NCBI GenBank assembly: GCA_020081605.1
Contig: JAHREC010000009.1
Span: forward strand, 3,348,001-3,412,000
DNA from: Albifimbria verrucaria
Lineage: Eukaryota > Ascomycota > Sordariomycetes > Hypocreales > Stachybotryaceae
Length of the DNA: 64,000 bases
Reading direction: 5' to 3'
In this document: positions 10,583 to 22,527 of the stretch, piece after piece
How the letters are laid out: each line of letters begins with the position of its first letter
Numbering within the stretch: the first letter of the stretch is position 1
Translations under genes and position numbers: made by a program
The notes under the pieces: model-generated
What the model was told of the DNA's origin: nothing
Databases searched by the model: none
Seen by the model: only the letters and a program-made list of their open reading frames with translations

Positions 10583-12299
10583 TCATTTGCTGCTCAACAC
10601 AGACTTCAACATACTTTCATGCTTCCGATCCTCAAGCGCTTTTGCTTTCCACACCTCCCACCCATCTACCCTTTGCTGATCGGTCTCGAAATCATGCCCA
10701 TCAAAAGCTTGCTTGAGGCCCATGAAGAGACTAGCGAGCGTCCTTCTATCCATATGCGATGCCCCGCCTGGACCAAGGGCGAATAGCAATCTCTGGACCT
10801 TACGCCCATCCAGCACGTAGGAAGCAAGATCCTCTCGGCCGCTCTCGCGGAACACACGAGCCAGGAGGAGCTCCTCTTCTGTCAGCTCATTGGAGCCATC
10901 GTAGAAGGCAGTAACTGGCTATATCATGTATGGTGAAGAGAAGGCTTCTTCCTCGGGGCGGTGCTACACCATTCCCAATCGATTATGCCTACTATGTCAA
11001 AGTCGGCATTCATAAGGATATGGTCACCCTTGTCATCTGCGTGCTTCAAGAAGAATTGCTCACCGCCTTTCCTGGCTGTCGCAGTTTGCTCCGAGACCCA
11101 GTCAAGAACGTCAAGCCTGAATCGGTGGGCTAGAAAGATGTCAAGCACATTCTCAGCTATCCCTATCTCACTGTCCACGATTATTCGGAGGTGTGCCTCT
11201 ACAAGGGCACGGAATGCATCTTGCGAGGAGCGGAATGGCCCAAGTGGCCTGCCACCATCCCCGATCTAAATGTAGAATGCTGGGCCAGACCACCCACTTG
11301 CATCTGGAATTCGGCGGCTACTCCTGATGTCGCCTCGCCGCTCGCCGTCGTGGCGATGAGCGACCCGAGCTGATTAAACGGATGTTTTTTATTTTGAGCA
11401 TGATTTCTGCTAGCTGCCGTACAACCTTCTCCTTCTGGATAACGATTGCATTTTGCCATTCCAGAGGTATGCCGAGCATCTTCTCCATTAGTATATAACC
11501 AACGCTAATCGTATTTGCCGGGTCGGACTCGCATGCCCAGTCGAATACGTGAGGAGAGGGAATTCGCATGTGACGCTCCAAGAACTGCATGGTCGTGGCT
11601 TCGCTCTGCAGCACGTAGTCTCGGACCTCAGCTGGTGGTGATATCGCGCTGGAAAGCCGGAACCGTGCAAGCTATACTACACCATCCTCGAATTTAATCT
11701 CCGCATGGCAGTTCTGGCCGCCCATCATGGCTGAGAGGTTCCTCGGGGACAAATCTATTGAACATGGCACATTCATACTACTGCGCACCTGCGATGCGCG
11801 TGCACAGAGCTTGACGCCGTTGATTCTTTTGCACAGCTTGTCTAGGCGTTGAGCTTCTGCTGAAGCGTACTGAGCGCTATACTCGCTCCAATTTGACTGA
11901 CACTATCATTAGAGAGACATTCCTCGGTATAAAGGGGTACAAAGTGATTACCTCCGGTTTGGGACATTCATGCCATGGCTCCTGCAAATGAAGTCGGCAA
12001 AGATGCCTGTCGCAGACCAAGCAGTCACCATTTCGTTGAACGGCCGGAAATTGGCAGTCGTCCCAACCACACGGCCACAGGGAGGCATCTCGATTGATTT
12101 GGAGCAATGAAAAATATCGTTTGTCCAACGAGAGAATTGCCACGGCTTTATGCGACCGGAACAGGAGGCGGACTAGGCAACAGCGTTTAGTGGATGTTTC
12201 TCTTTCAAAAGATGAAAGCGAATGAAATTTGGCCAGAAGCTCGCGTTTCCGATAAAGCTGATTGACTGATTGGGAATTACACTCGATACACAGCATCAT
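10583..12299 (-). pseudogene. CGWD-zinc plus APH-like kinase gene with two premature stops
   Basis: This belongs to a fungal family with an N-terminal Cys/His cluster (CGWDDCQFPAVQRNGDCLVC, then RHLCRLHLQ...HECPKPE) and an aminoglycoside-phosphotransferase-like kinase domain. The intron 11897-11951 joins KPE to SNWSEYSAQYASAEA. Kinase landmarks are MGGQNCHAEIKF, YILMEKMLGIPLEW, the catalytic DDKGDHILMN (Asp in place of the usual HxD start) and the metal-binding GIIDWEW. Two in-frame TAG codons at 11672-11674 and 10919-10921 replace Trp positions (VVWLARF, MIWPVTAF); both are CCA-to-CTA on the plus strand, i.e. C-to-T at CpA. Additional single-base frame breaks lie near 11384-11395, 11259-11262 and 10955. 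The stops point to genuine decay; the shifts may be consensus errors. Confidence 0.7.
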
Positions 12300-13054
12300 T
12301 ATTGCCAGTAACTCTAAGACAAGTGTTTTTTTCTTTCTTTTTCATCAAAACTATGGGATCAAATGGCGGTCCTTATACACAGGCCTCGGAACCGTCTAGT
12401 GCAGGGAGAAAGCATCAATCTAAATGCCATGCCCATACATAACAGAATGAAATGTTGCAGTCATCTAACAAACGACGAAGTCATGGTAGGGTGCTTTAAG
12501 TAGAAGCTTCTTGGTTCAAATTTTGCTCAACATCCCCTGATACATATATAATATACGAAGTGAGAGACGTTCACCTACTCCTGTGGATATATTGCAGGTT
12601 CATATTTGAGATTGCCCGCTGTCATCGACACCTGCGATGTGCAAAACACTATAACGGTATTTAAAATATCTTACGCTAACCCTGCGCTACGCATAGAACG
12701 GATCTTCTTCGACCTGGTACCAAAGCTAAGCAAACAAAAGGGTCTAGCCCATCACCAATCGAGCCATCCGATGCAGGAATATCAGATTATAAGAAATATA
12801 CCCAACATTCTTTTAGCTGATTCAAAGGCCTCAAGGCTGCTTCGTGCCGTAATTAGTCAGAGCACAGAATATTCCATTGATTTTATATTTATACTTGTTC
12901 TGTCTAAGTCTTTGGATGAAGTAAACCAAACCTATGAAGACCCTTATCAGTGCAGTGTGAGCCGCGTTTTCCACATTTGCGCCATCAAGCCGTCTAGGGT
13001 TCGTTAGAGGATTGGTGACATTCTGTCTGTTCCTAGCGCATAGATGTAGTAATA
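12300..13054. other. Intergenic, no convincing gene
   Basis: A plus-strand frame at 12606-13007 is open for 133 codons but has no motif, no neighbouring exon and unstructured composition. I do not annotate it. No repeat was seen. Confidence 0.4.
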
Positions 13055-14187
13055 CTACCCACTTACGCAGTGGTGCCCATTTCTAAGACTCTGGCACTGA
13101 TTGCTGCTTCGCGTGATGATAATTGATCTAGTCTCGACACTTTGACGAGGTGGTGCTGCAGGCTCTGCCCTCGGGTTACGAAACGATAGGTGAGGGCAGT
13201 CTGATGGTCAGAACATTATTAAACCCCATCACAGCATTAGACGTGACTTACATTGAGCTTCTCCATCTACACCTGAATCCCATGTCAGGATAAGGATTGG
13301 CTCGGATGACTTCTGATGCTCCAGCCAGTACCATTTATTATCTGCCCGATGCTGTATAAGATACAGCTCCCACGTCGGTTCCGCAGAATGCGATCACAAG
13401 CCACCAGCTGCTCAGGCATAACAGTGCGAGCATCACAAAACCCTAAGGGATGGTTCGAGATGACCGGGATAGTCGGGCGCCACATGCTAGCAGAACAGTC
13501 AACTGTTGAGAAGTTTCCAGCTTGAAAAGAATTTTGTACTTTACTATTTGCAAACGGTAGTCCTCGGTAAGATATCTCGCCTTGTCGTCTGATGATAGAT
13601 ATGCATCGATCACCTGCAGGCCGCTTGCAGGCGTATGATCTGACAGGGGTTAGTGAGTACCCGTATTCCTCCAGGTTCTACTCCGTGATGGTGACATACC
13701 CACATGCGCCATTGTCGCAGGACCATTAGTCCTACGAGAGCCATTGTATTTCCCAGCTTCTTCCTTATTGTATTCGATGACATGGCGCTTCTGTAGTGAC
13801 TCGGTTCGCAAGCAGTCGTGCAAAGCGTTTCAGGAACACACGTACCTTCAGATCGAACGTGATCACTCGTTCCGCCATGAAATGCCTTTTAAGGACATTG
13901 GTAGCCTCTATTTGGTAAGATTGGCGTTGCTCAGTCGTGTCCAGCTGAGGGTACTTTGTGGCGTGTTGCAAAACTTGGAATCCATGTGTCGCAATGGTAG
14001 GCTGATTCCCGAGATTCCTGATATCTGTCAAGGTTACGCTTTCCTGGGTCTCTCTCTTAACATTTGTATTGTCGGCAGCACTTATTTGGGGGCTGTCTGG
14101 AGGAGGGATGATGGTATAGGGCTTTTTAGTCTCATACACGGACGACTTGGCTAGGAAGTCCAGAGCAGCGAGGATGTCAGGCATCAT
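13055..14187 (-). CDS. AsaB/CmcJ-type hydroxylase-desaturase family protein
   Basis: The product resembles the fungal AsaB / CmcJ / GA4-desaturase-like family of putative iron-dependent oxidoreductases often found near secondary-metabolism genes. Visible elements in order are a start near 14187, DTNGFQ-like ATHGFQVLQHATKYPQ, ERVITFD, NGPATMAHVDHTPASG (the conserved H-x-D-x-T segment split by a phase-1 intron), TWRPTI-PVISNHPLGFCDARTV, then LIQHRADNKWYWLEHQ and EPILILTWDS. A C-terminal exon follows a 51-bp intron (CPHLSFRNP...PRQSVETRSI), with the stop at 13055-13057. Frame breaks near 13381 and 13810 each need one or two bases to repair. A further intron may exist around 13530. Substrate is unknown. 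Confidence 0.65.
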
Positions 14188-15321
14188 GGAGTAGTTCTTG
14201 CAGTGATTGGTCTTCGCTCATAGCCAGTTTCATTAATGTACGAATAGAAGGGTGCTGTTCACTATTAAATATGTGCCAACCGGCAGGGTAAGACGAAAAT
14301 GTGACACCACTGGTTGTTGCCTCCCGAAATAGTATTTTCGGGGTGGCAAAGACATTAGGGGCCCTGATTAAAATAATATGTGCATAAAATAACATCTTAT
14401 AGCATGGCAAAGGTTTGATTGGCTTTCAAATGTCGTTTGTTGGTAAGGCGAATACAGCACCAACTACGAAAAGGGTCATCGCCGAATGACTCATGCAGAA
14501 AGTCTGGCTAGCACATTCCCAGTTGTTCATGTGTTTCTAGTATTGATACATATTGACTCAGTCGACAAAAATTCATGGCTACTGCCTGGAAGTCGATCTA
14601 GGTTGCTTCAGATATCTTTCACTTTGCGACATGGCGATCATGTGAACGGAAAGGATGCAGTTTCCGCTCACAAATCGCTAAAACTTCTGATCGAAAGTAT
14701 ATTAGAATGGTATAATCGGTCAACACTGATAACCAACAGGTGTGTAACGACAAGATGTCCGCTTTCGACACGCTATTGAGACAGTTTACCTAGTGTTCTG
14801 ATTATAACATTATGAACTTTTTTCAGAGCCCCGACCTGGACCAAGTCGAAATGCTGTGATAATCTCCACAAAGATTTCATGAAGAATTTATGAGGAATAT
14901 TCATGGAGTTATCCTTCGCCTAGTTTAGTTTAAGAGTTATGCGCAGGAAGTTAGTATTGGAACTTCTCATAATAAACTTACCATCATGCCCCAGGTAGCT
15001 ATATTCGAGCATGTCAGGTCCTGCCACATCCCAGCATGGACAATTAGGTCTCTAAATTTACCTGTAATAGCAAAATCGAAACTATAGATTACTGTGGAAT
15101 ACTATGAATGAAGGGAGAGTACATTGTCCTATCTAAACAAATGCCAGGATTTCCCTCAGACAACCTGGCTCTTGACACCCCTGTATACTATACTCGTATA
15201 TAGGACCAATAGATTTTCGCAAGATGGTTTATCGTGACACGCTCAACTTGACTAAGATCTCTTGTAGCAGTATGCACCAGTAGAATAGCGTGTCGGATTG
15301 ATCTCCAGCAATCGGATTGTC
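14188..15321. other. Intergenic, no feature seen
   Basis: An AT-leaning gap of 1.1 kb. No reading frame shows family character. It contains the upstream region of the AsaB-like gene and the 3' side of the HD-domain gene. Confidence 0.4.
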
Positions 15322-16147
15322 TCATCTAAGCCCCGAATTCAGTATATCGATGATTCTATGGCCAACTGCACTGTAATTTGCCACAAACTCTTCTCCGAAG
15401 GGCTGTATAAATGTGTCTAAATTTTGTTAATAAAAGATAACTGAGAAACCAAGTAAGAGGGGTTAGCATACCATAGGTGGTCTCAGGCTTTGCCTGGCAA
15501 AGCCAGACTAAGGCACCAGTCACGCCGCTTTTGAAGTCGTCTCTTGGGAATTCGGCATTGATTTTGTCGTAATCTTGCTTGCTGACCCCCAAATCAGGTC
15601 CCGCAAATTCCACTAGGATGCCCCTTCCGGTTACCCTAACTTCTGGCTCCTTGTAGTCATATATTTTCTGCTGTGTGTGAAGGGCGATGGCGTCCCAAAC
15701 TAGCTGTACTCTACGTGTGTCCCACTTCTTGCCTTTCTTGTAGTTTTGAATGAAGTTTCGAGCTGCTATAGCTCCATCGACCTCGAATAGTCTGTCTGGA
15801 CTCACAAACGTCGAGTTGGGATCTTGGTCCCATCCAAGATCGTGCAACAGGGTTGCTACGGCATGAACTTCCGGGTCCACCGTCTTGCCAAGTGTCGCGT
15901 TCTTAGCTATAATGGTCGTGCCGAAGAGCCAAGAGCGCATGACATGTTTATACACAGCGTCGTTGCTATGCTGGCGTGCAAGCTCCTGCGCTGCCCGAAC
16001 AATGGGCGTATCTACTACCGAAACACCAGCAATGGTGCGTCGTGGATAGTGCGACGGGCTCGAAGCAGATGATGGGGCTTGGATTGTTGGCTGGAACTGA
16101 GCAGCCAGTAACAAGAAGTGTATGATTGTAAAGATCTTTGAAAACAT
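15322..16147 (-). CDS. Secreted HD-domain protein, cyanamide-hydratase-like
   Basis: 256 residues in two exons (15472-16147 and 15322-15416) joined by a 55-bp phase-1 intron; the frame is intact. An N-terminal signal peptide is clear (MFSKIFTIIHFLLLAAQF, cleavage near residue 24). The metal-binding HD pattern is present: YKHVMRSWLFG, then ATLLHDLGWD with the His-Asp pair, then WDAIALHT. RLFEVDGAIAARNFI and FAGPDLGV match the cyanamide hydratase/isocyanide-related HD branch of fungi. The activity could be hydration of a small nitrile-like substrate; this is inferred from family resemblance. A secreted form is somewhat unusual for this branch. The neighbouring genes do not settle its role. Confidence 0.75.
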
Positions 16148-17384
16148 CGCGGATATAGATCTCGATTATGTTGGCCTAAAAATAGGAGTTTACGGGTTCG
16201 TAGTCTACAGACTAGTTTGTGACATTATGGGTCTCGTAAAAGGTGGGACTTGACATAGTTATACTTAAAATCTTTGTTGTATTTTTCAGATAATATTATC
16301 TTTATCGAATAAGACGGTGAGCAGTAATGCCGCTCTTTGCTCCGATGCGGCATCATGATTTGGAAGAATCTGTTCATCTCACCCTTCATGTAAACTACAA
16401 CCATGCGCATTCGGAGCGAGAAGAAATGAAATGACATAAAATGCCCATATTCATTTGTCATCGTGAGCGTGATTGAAAACTAATTTCTCATACATCCCCT
16501 GGTTTCTGAGTTCCCATTGGTTCAAGGATACAACTTCCGAGCCGCCACGGGTATATAGCATACGCACACTACCGGCCACCGGAGTCATGGTGGGAGGGAG
16601 CAATATAGTATCGGAGAAATTACAAACCAAAAGAACGTCACATGCTGACTTTTGCAGGTATCAATCAGCTTACTAGCACCAAAATCCCGCTTCTCCTTGT
16701 CGGAGTGTTGAATACGACGTTGGGTAGCAGTACCAATTCTCTTGCATAAATGTCTTTGACCCTGAGTGTACATGAGTTGTGGGCTAACGAATAGCTAACT
16801 AACTCACCAGCTGACTACGCAAATTAAAAGTGATCCCATAACGACCAAGAACTGAGAAACCACGATCGATTAGGGGTAAACGGGTCGACCAATATCATTC
16901 GTCGTTTGGATATATAATATCGGGCTTGCAGCTAGATTAGGAAGGCATGCTTATATCCTTACTCTTGTGAGGTCAACTGTTAGTTCAATATCTGAATGGC
17001 TCCTAAGATGGTCATATGCTATAGTGCCCAAAAGATCAATTCAACTGCGACTCCAGCTCCGACGGGCCTCATCACTTGGGAGATTAAATTAAACGTTAAC
17101 GATCTATAATAACATAGGGTGTAACAAGCTTATTCCGCAGCAACAAACAAACCAATTGCGTCATGACAAGACCCATGTGCCTATCTCTTCTATAGTGCGA
17201 ATGTATCGCACTATCATCTAGATGAATATCGAAAGAACAAACTTGGAGACCATTGCTGTAAGGTACATATTCATCAATTCCTCCTTTGGAAACACGGGCA
17301 GCCAGTACAATGTTGTAATCACTACCCCCGACCATGCTTTGCTTTGAAAGCTAACGAAGAATGCAAAAGAACACCACCATTTCA
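16148..17384. other. Intergenic, no feature seen
   Basis: About 1.2 kb of AT-leaning DNA upstream of the HD-domain gene and downstream of the HET gene. No coding region or repeat is supported. Confidence 0.4.
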
Positions 17385-20213
17385 TCAGAGTTTTGAACGG
17401 CACTGGGGCTGCCAGTTGGACAGCTTCCAAAACCACTTCCATGGCCCGTTAGGTTTCCAATCCGGCGAGTAGGTCGCCATCCACGCTCGGTGCACAAACG
17501 CATTCAGGGCCGCGTCCACCCATCGACGTTTCTTGAAACAGTACAAGCCGTAAAAAATATAGAATATTGTACTCATGGAGTTTTCGTCGCCCCAGATAGC
17601 TCTCAGCAGGTAGCACTCTGCCTGACGGAGGAGGACGCAAATGGCGCCGGCGATGACTATCAACCTGTCCGAGTATTGCTCTGGGTTCTGGGGACGTGAA
17701 ATGCTCAGTTCCTGTGACTCATAACTGCGCTCAATAATAAAGATGCCCTTAAGACTGACTGCACCACATTCGGGCGTCGTATTCTGCGGAGCACCACTAG
17801 GAGATTCATCGTCATCAATCTTAGTTAGACGTAGAGAGGAGTCAAAGTGCAAAAGGTACTTGTTGCCCACGACTCGACTAACCAGAAATCGTGCTCCTCT
17901 TCCTGCTATTGCATCATCCATCACGATGCACCATACGCCTTCGGGTGCAGCGGGTTGCTCGTCGTTTGAAGTCTGGAGTGCTTCGACATTGTACCTGACA
18001 CCTTTTGCGTCCTTCTGTTTTGGAAGTAGAAGCTGGAAACGATTCCATTGACGCGCTGATGATAACAAATAGAACCGGAGAGGTCGCGTGCCTTTTGTGG
18101 TCTCAAAAGTGAAGCCAGCTGGGCCAAGCTTGAGGGTATGGCTGCCTCCAAAAACGTCGGGAGCTATCTCACGGGGTATCCAGGCATCCACAGCGCAGCG
18201 GCCCAATCTGGCGCAGTTGGAGAACAGGAGTTCAGTCGGGAGTGACTCAAGTCCATAGAAGAGTTGCTTCATTCTTGTGTCAATGGATTTACTTTGCGAA
18301 ATAGCGTTCGCATTCATGCACGACATGTTCATCAAAATCAGCGGGATATCTTCAGCTTGTGTTGTTGTTCGGGATTGGAGTAGAGAATGTGCCTTGACAA
18401 ATCTCGCTGCTCTATCAGCCTGTTCAGAATTAGTAAAAAATGAAAATGTTTTCAAACATGGAATAGATGGCTTACCGGTGTTCTCGCGTACTCTCTGTAC
18501 TCCTCGACATGCAGCGACTTCTTCATATGAGTATAGAGTTGATGCCGCACTGAGTTGCGAAATTGTTCGGATCGGTCTTGACTTCGGTTGCTAATTTTAT
18601 TTCTAGGCTTGGTCTTCTGCGGAAGCAAATCGCGAACGGATCGCCTGAGGTGTTTGGGTATCGTAGTCGCAAGGTATTCCAAGTAATCCCACCAACTACC
18701 AGAATCATCGTGACGTGGCCATAACAACTTGAGGTATCCTAACGATCCTTGGAGTGGGAAAACAATATTCCCGGACAGGATGCCTTCTTGCAAAGTCCAG
18801 GCTCTGCCCATCCAGTTTGAAGCGTACACGTTTGCTATAACATCCAGCAAGTTCTCATCTTCAGGGCTGTAGTAGGTTGGGTGTCCACCATGCGCAAGGG
18901 AAGCCGGACGTTGACCAGCATCCAAGCCCTGAAGTCCTTTATCGAAGACCAAGGTGTGCGATGCCGCAGCATAGATGAGGTTCATTGATTCGATAGCTTT
19001 GCTTCGGAGATCGGCGTGTTCGACAGCTTGAGGTATGCAGAAACTATCTAGCCAGAAGTACTCGTATGTGCGTATCGGCGGCACGAGATCCCTTGCTTCT
19101 TAGAAAGCCACATGTTTACCGCCCATCCACGCAATCCCCAGTCATCCATGGAGGTTGGCAAATTTGAAATCACTTCTTGCAAGTACTGGACTTGGCATTT
19201 AGGTAAGCTGTTCTCAGCAGATCCGAATTGTCGATCAGCCCAGACGTGGGATATAGCGATGAATCTAGTGGATGGTGTATACGGTACCACCTCAAGCTCA
19301 ATGTTGCCAAGCAGTGGCCGTGTTATCCGAACCAAGGGAATACCCCAGCAGCCACGATGGCATTGACTCTATCAACCGGAACGGCAACATCGTCACAAAG
19401 ACACTCGTTAGTGCGATGAAGAGGCTTGGACAACTTGGTAGTCACAAGGCATCTCTCGCTATTGCAACGTGAATGGTCTTCGGCATTGAGGCGAGGTGGC
19501 TTGATTGAAGACAAGAAGTAGAGCTCGGGGTGAAACATTGAGGATGCCTCAAGGAAGTTCAGCCTCTTCTCACACCACCCGTTCTCGACCATTCTGCGTT
19601 TGAGTAGCTTTGTTGATGCTGATCTTGTGATGGCTGGTGTGAGTTTGACGGTATCAGATTCGATGGCACGCGCCACAAGATATAGCATCAAGTGTACGGA
19701 GAGAAGGACTTTTGCAAGGTCATCATCTTGAAGTGCGTCCGCCGCAAAATCCATGGCGATTGTCTGCATTCGTGCGTCCTCGTAAATAGTTTCCAGCTCG
19801 GCCGTTTTGGCTTCGTATTCGGCGGCGAGAAGACTGTCATCTAGTTTCTTCCATCGATCCTCGAGCTCTCGCCAGTACCACTCAGGTACACGAAGGTCTA
19901 TGGTAGAAGGAGTTCCGTCGGTGGCACTGGATGCGAATTCTTCGTATCTGATGTCTCGACCCAACGCTTGAGATGCTAAACCGAAGAACAGCCATGATTG
20001 AATGGCTGAAGCCAGCGAGCGAGCGAGAGAAAAGCTAGTGGTCCCTTGGTTATCTGCTTGAGCATTCGTGATCTGTTGCATGTCTGTCTCGAGTACTTTC
20101 TTAAGAAAGTCCAAGAAGTTGGTTTGTTCTGTGATTGAGTATTTGATTGATGCTACAAGGGGCACTTGAATCGAGTTCTGTACCCGCATCGCGGGATACG
20201 GGAAGCAAAACAT
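17385..20213 (-). CDS. HET-domain (heterokaryon incompatibility-type) protein
   Basis: A long protein of about 920 residues. The first 290 residues are a helical region without known motif. The HET domain follows with its three hallmark blocks: FIAISHVWADRQFG, YFWLDSFCIPQ and MGRAWTLQEGILSG. The C-terminal half (about 360 residues) is unrecognised, with a hydrophobic stretch LIVIAGAICVLL. A phase-0 intron at 18420-18475 joins EYARTP to ADRAARF. The frame breaks at C runs 19343-19346 and 19090-19092; one added G (minus strand) restores AAGGIPLVRITRPL and QGDLVPPIRTYEYF. HET proteins typically mediate non-self recognition and cell death after hyphal fusion. The allele's specificity cannot be deduced. 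Confidence 0.8.
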
Positions 20214-21970
20214 TTTGGATAATCATGAATTCAATGGTGAGGCCGACAAAGAAGACGATCCCTCTGTTCCTCCTTTGCTCAAATGCGACGGGACTTGTTT
20301 ATAAGCTAAGTGATGTGCGTACCACAAGGCTGCGGCTGAAGCAAACCCACAGCAAGGGTGATGGCGAGGCGGACTGACGGAGGCGAGCTGAAATGGCGCC
20401 CGTGCACTTGGCAGCACCACTGCGATTTCTACCAGTCGCCCAGTTGGAAAATGCCACGAATACGAGACAGTTTAAACTAACGGTTTAATAAATTTTCGGA
20501 ATCTTCTGTGATTTGCTCCCAACTTTGTATGTGTAACTCGAGAAGAGCTATTTGATGGGCTGGTAACACAGCATCGAGGGGCCTATGCTTTAGGCCTCAG
20601 CCATGGAGCCTGGACCGGCACTTGCGTCAGCCACCCTGAGCGTTTCAAGGGTCCAAGAATACAACGTCTGCCGGCGATCAGGAGAATTATTACATTTTGT
20701 TCTCATACGGAACAATAGGCCGCATCAATTAAGTTGTGTTACAGTAAGTTTCTTACTAATATATGAGACAATTCGTGCGACCTATAGAGGATAACGGCAG
20801 AGCCGTATCCGGTCGAGATTTCACACATGGCATTGACGTAAGCAACCCATACGGATCGCGGAAGAGAAGATGAGCAACAGAGCCCGATCAGGTGCTTTCT
20901 GAGTTGAAATACTTAGCCGTCACCAGATACTTCTTGTGTCTTGGGCGGTTGTGTGGAGCATGAACGAGCGAGGTCAAGTCCCGTCGGGCAGAGTATGGTT
21001 GGATTGGGTTCCAGTATAATCTAGTAATAAAGCACAGGGCTTTTCGAAAAGCTTCTAGATGCCCCGTAGAAGCTGGACCTTAGCTGCGAGCTTCGTCGGT
21101 GGCTAAACAAGGGTTTTGGGGTGGGAGTTGCAGATTAAATGTGGTGAAGGTTGAATGGGCACCTTGCTTCTTTTAATTAACTGTTTCGTCCTACTTTGTG
21201 ACTCTGTATTCTGCATTTTCTCCCGCCGCTTAACTAATTTCTTTTCCAACCTGGCAATTAGAAGTCATCCATAAAAGACGCTATAGCACCAGAGTCAATT
21301 GTAAAATGTCCCAACGTCTACTGAGTGGGTTATGCATCATTGGATGGACACAGTGAGATGCATCATCCACGTTCACGTATGACAGAAACTCATATACGTC
21401 ATATCAGCAACGCTCTCAACGTCAGCCAACCGCTCCATATCACCACGTCAATCACAGTCCCAGCCGCCAAGTAAACCCCATCATCCTGTCTTGCAACAAA
21501 GACCCTCAATCCGCAATCCCTCAGCCAAGCACAAATTGGCGTCAGCGATTGCAACGATCAGCGCCCGCAGCGCCACACTTTACAACGTCACATCTGGAGC
21601 CCCTCGGCCAACTAGATGCGAAGCTAGATGAGTTTAAGCTACCGTCCAGCCGGATGGATCCCTCCCCCAGAGAGTCCCCTCTTTTCGTAGTGCTGATGGC
21701 CTGGCACTGGCACTGGCCCGTAGCCAAGTTTGCAGCTTAAAGCTTGTTGCGCATCCCTGCTTGCTCCACGATGCAACCGTGCATGCATACCGTCATACCC
21801 TCCGTCAGCTCGTCCAGACCTTAAATACCTACCAGAGCACGCGACATTTGGATTTCTTCTCTCTCCTCATTCAGTATCCTACAGTTTCCTCTGTTAACAT
21901 CACTTCATCGCTATCATCTTCACTTCGTTCCACGTACATCTCCAACCCCAACCCACCCACCACGTACATC
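20214..21970. other. Intergenic upstream region
   Basis: 1.75 kb between divergent genes (HET minus, small hydrophilic protein plus). Several short open frames exist on both strands but none has protein-family character. The last 200 bp before 21971 are pyrimidine-rich, typical of an expressed fungal promoter and leader. Confidence 0.4.
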
Positions 21971-22352
21971 ATGGACTTCGTCAACAACCTCACCGGCGGC
22001 AACAAGAACAACGCCGAGAACAAGAGCGAAAACACCCAGCAGTCCGGCGGCTTCATGGACAAGCTCAACGGCATGGCCGGCGGTGGTGCCCAGGGCGAGA
22101 AGAACGAGGACGCCCTCGACAAGAGTATGCTCCCCTCCCCTCTTCCTCCACACTAATTGAACCTTCCTGCTAACCTTTGCAGCCATCGACTTTGTCCAGG
22201 AAAAGGTCCTCGGCCAGGGCGACCAGAGCAACGAGAGCGCCGCCGAGCAGGCCAAGGACGAGGCTATCTCCGACTACATCCGTGGCCAGTACAAGACCAC
22301 CACTGGCTCCGATATGCCCATCGAGGACAAAGACAAGAAGTACGGCCTGTAA
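21971..22352 (+). CDS. Small hydrophilic stress-type protein
   Basis: 107 residues encoded by exons 21971-22124 and 22183-22352 with a 58-bp phase-1 intron. The sequence is Gly/Asn/Lys/Asp-rich and has no membrane or signal segment. Conserved fungal blocks are visible: MDFVNNLTGGN, GGFMDKLNGMAGGGAQGEK, DFVQEKVLGQGDQSNESAAEQ and SDYIRGQYKTTTGSDMPI. Homologues are usually called DNA damage-responsive or stress-induced small proteins; the mechanism is unknown. High GC at third codon positions suggests strong expression. It is convergent with the carB-like gene, the stops being about 175 bp apart. Confidence 0.8.
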
Positions 22353-22527
22353 AGGAATGGCCATGTAATAGTAATGAGTTATGAAAAGTGTAGTCTACAA
22401 TTGGGAACAATAATATTCGCATGAATAATAATTCGTCACATTAAGCATTGTGAAAGAGATTTGTGTACAAAACAAAAACCATCCCGTGGTATTAGTGAAA
22501 CCGTTCTATCGCCTATAAAGAATCCCA

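Noticed and set aside
12606..13007. 133-codon plus-strand frame
   Set aside because: It has no motif, no exon partners and an unstructured composition. It is a chance open frame in AT-leaning DNA.
4165..16147. Annotation as a secondary-metabolite cluster
   Set aside because: No backbone synthase is present in the window, so I list only the individual enzymes and raise the idea as a low-weight finding.
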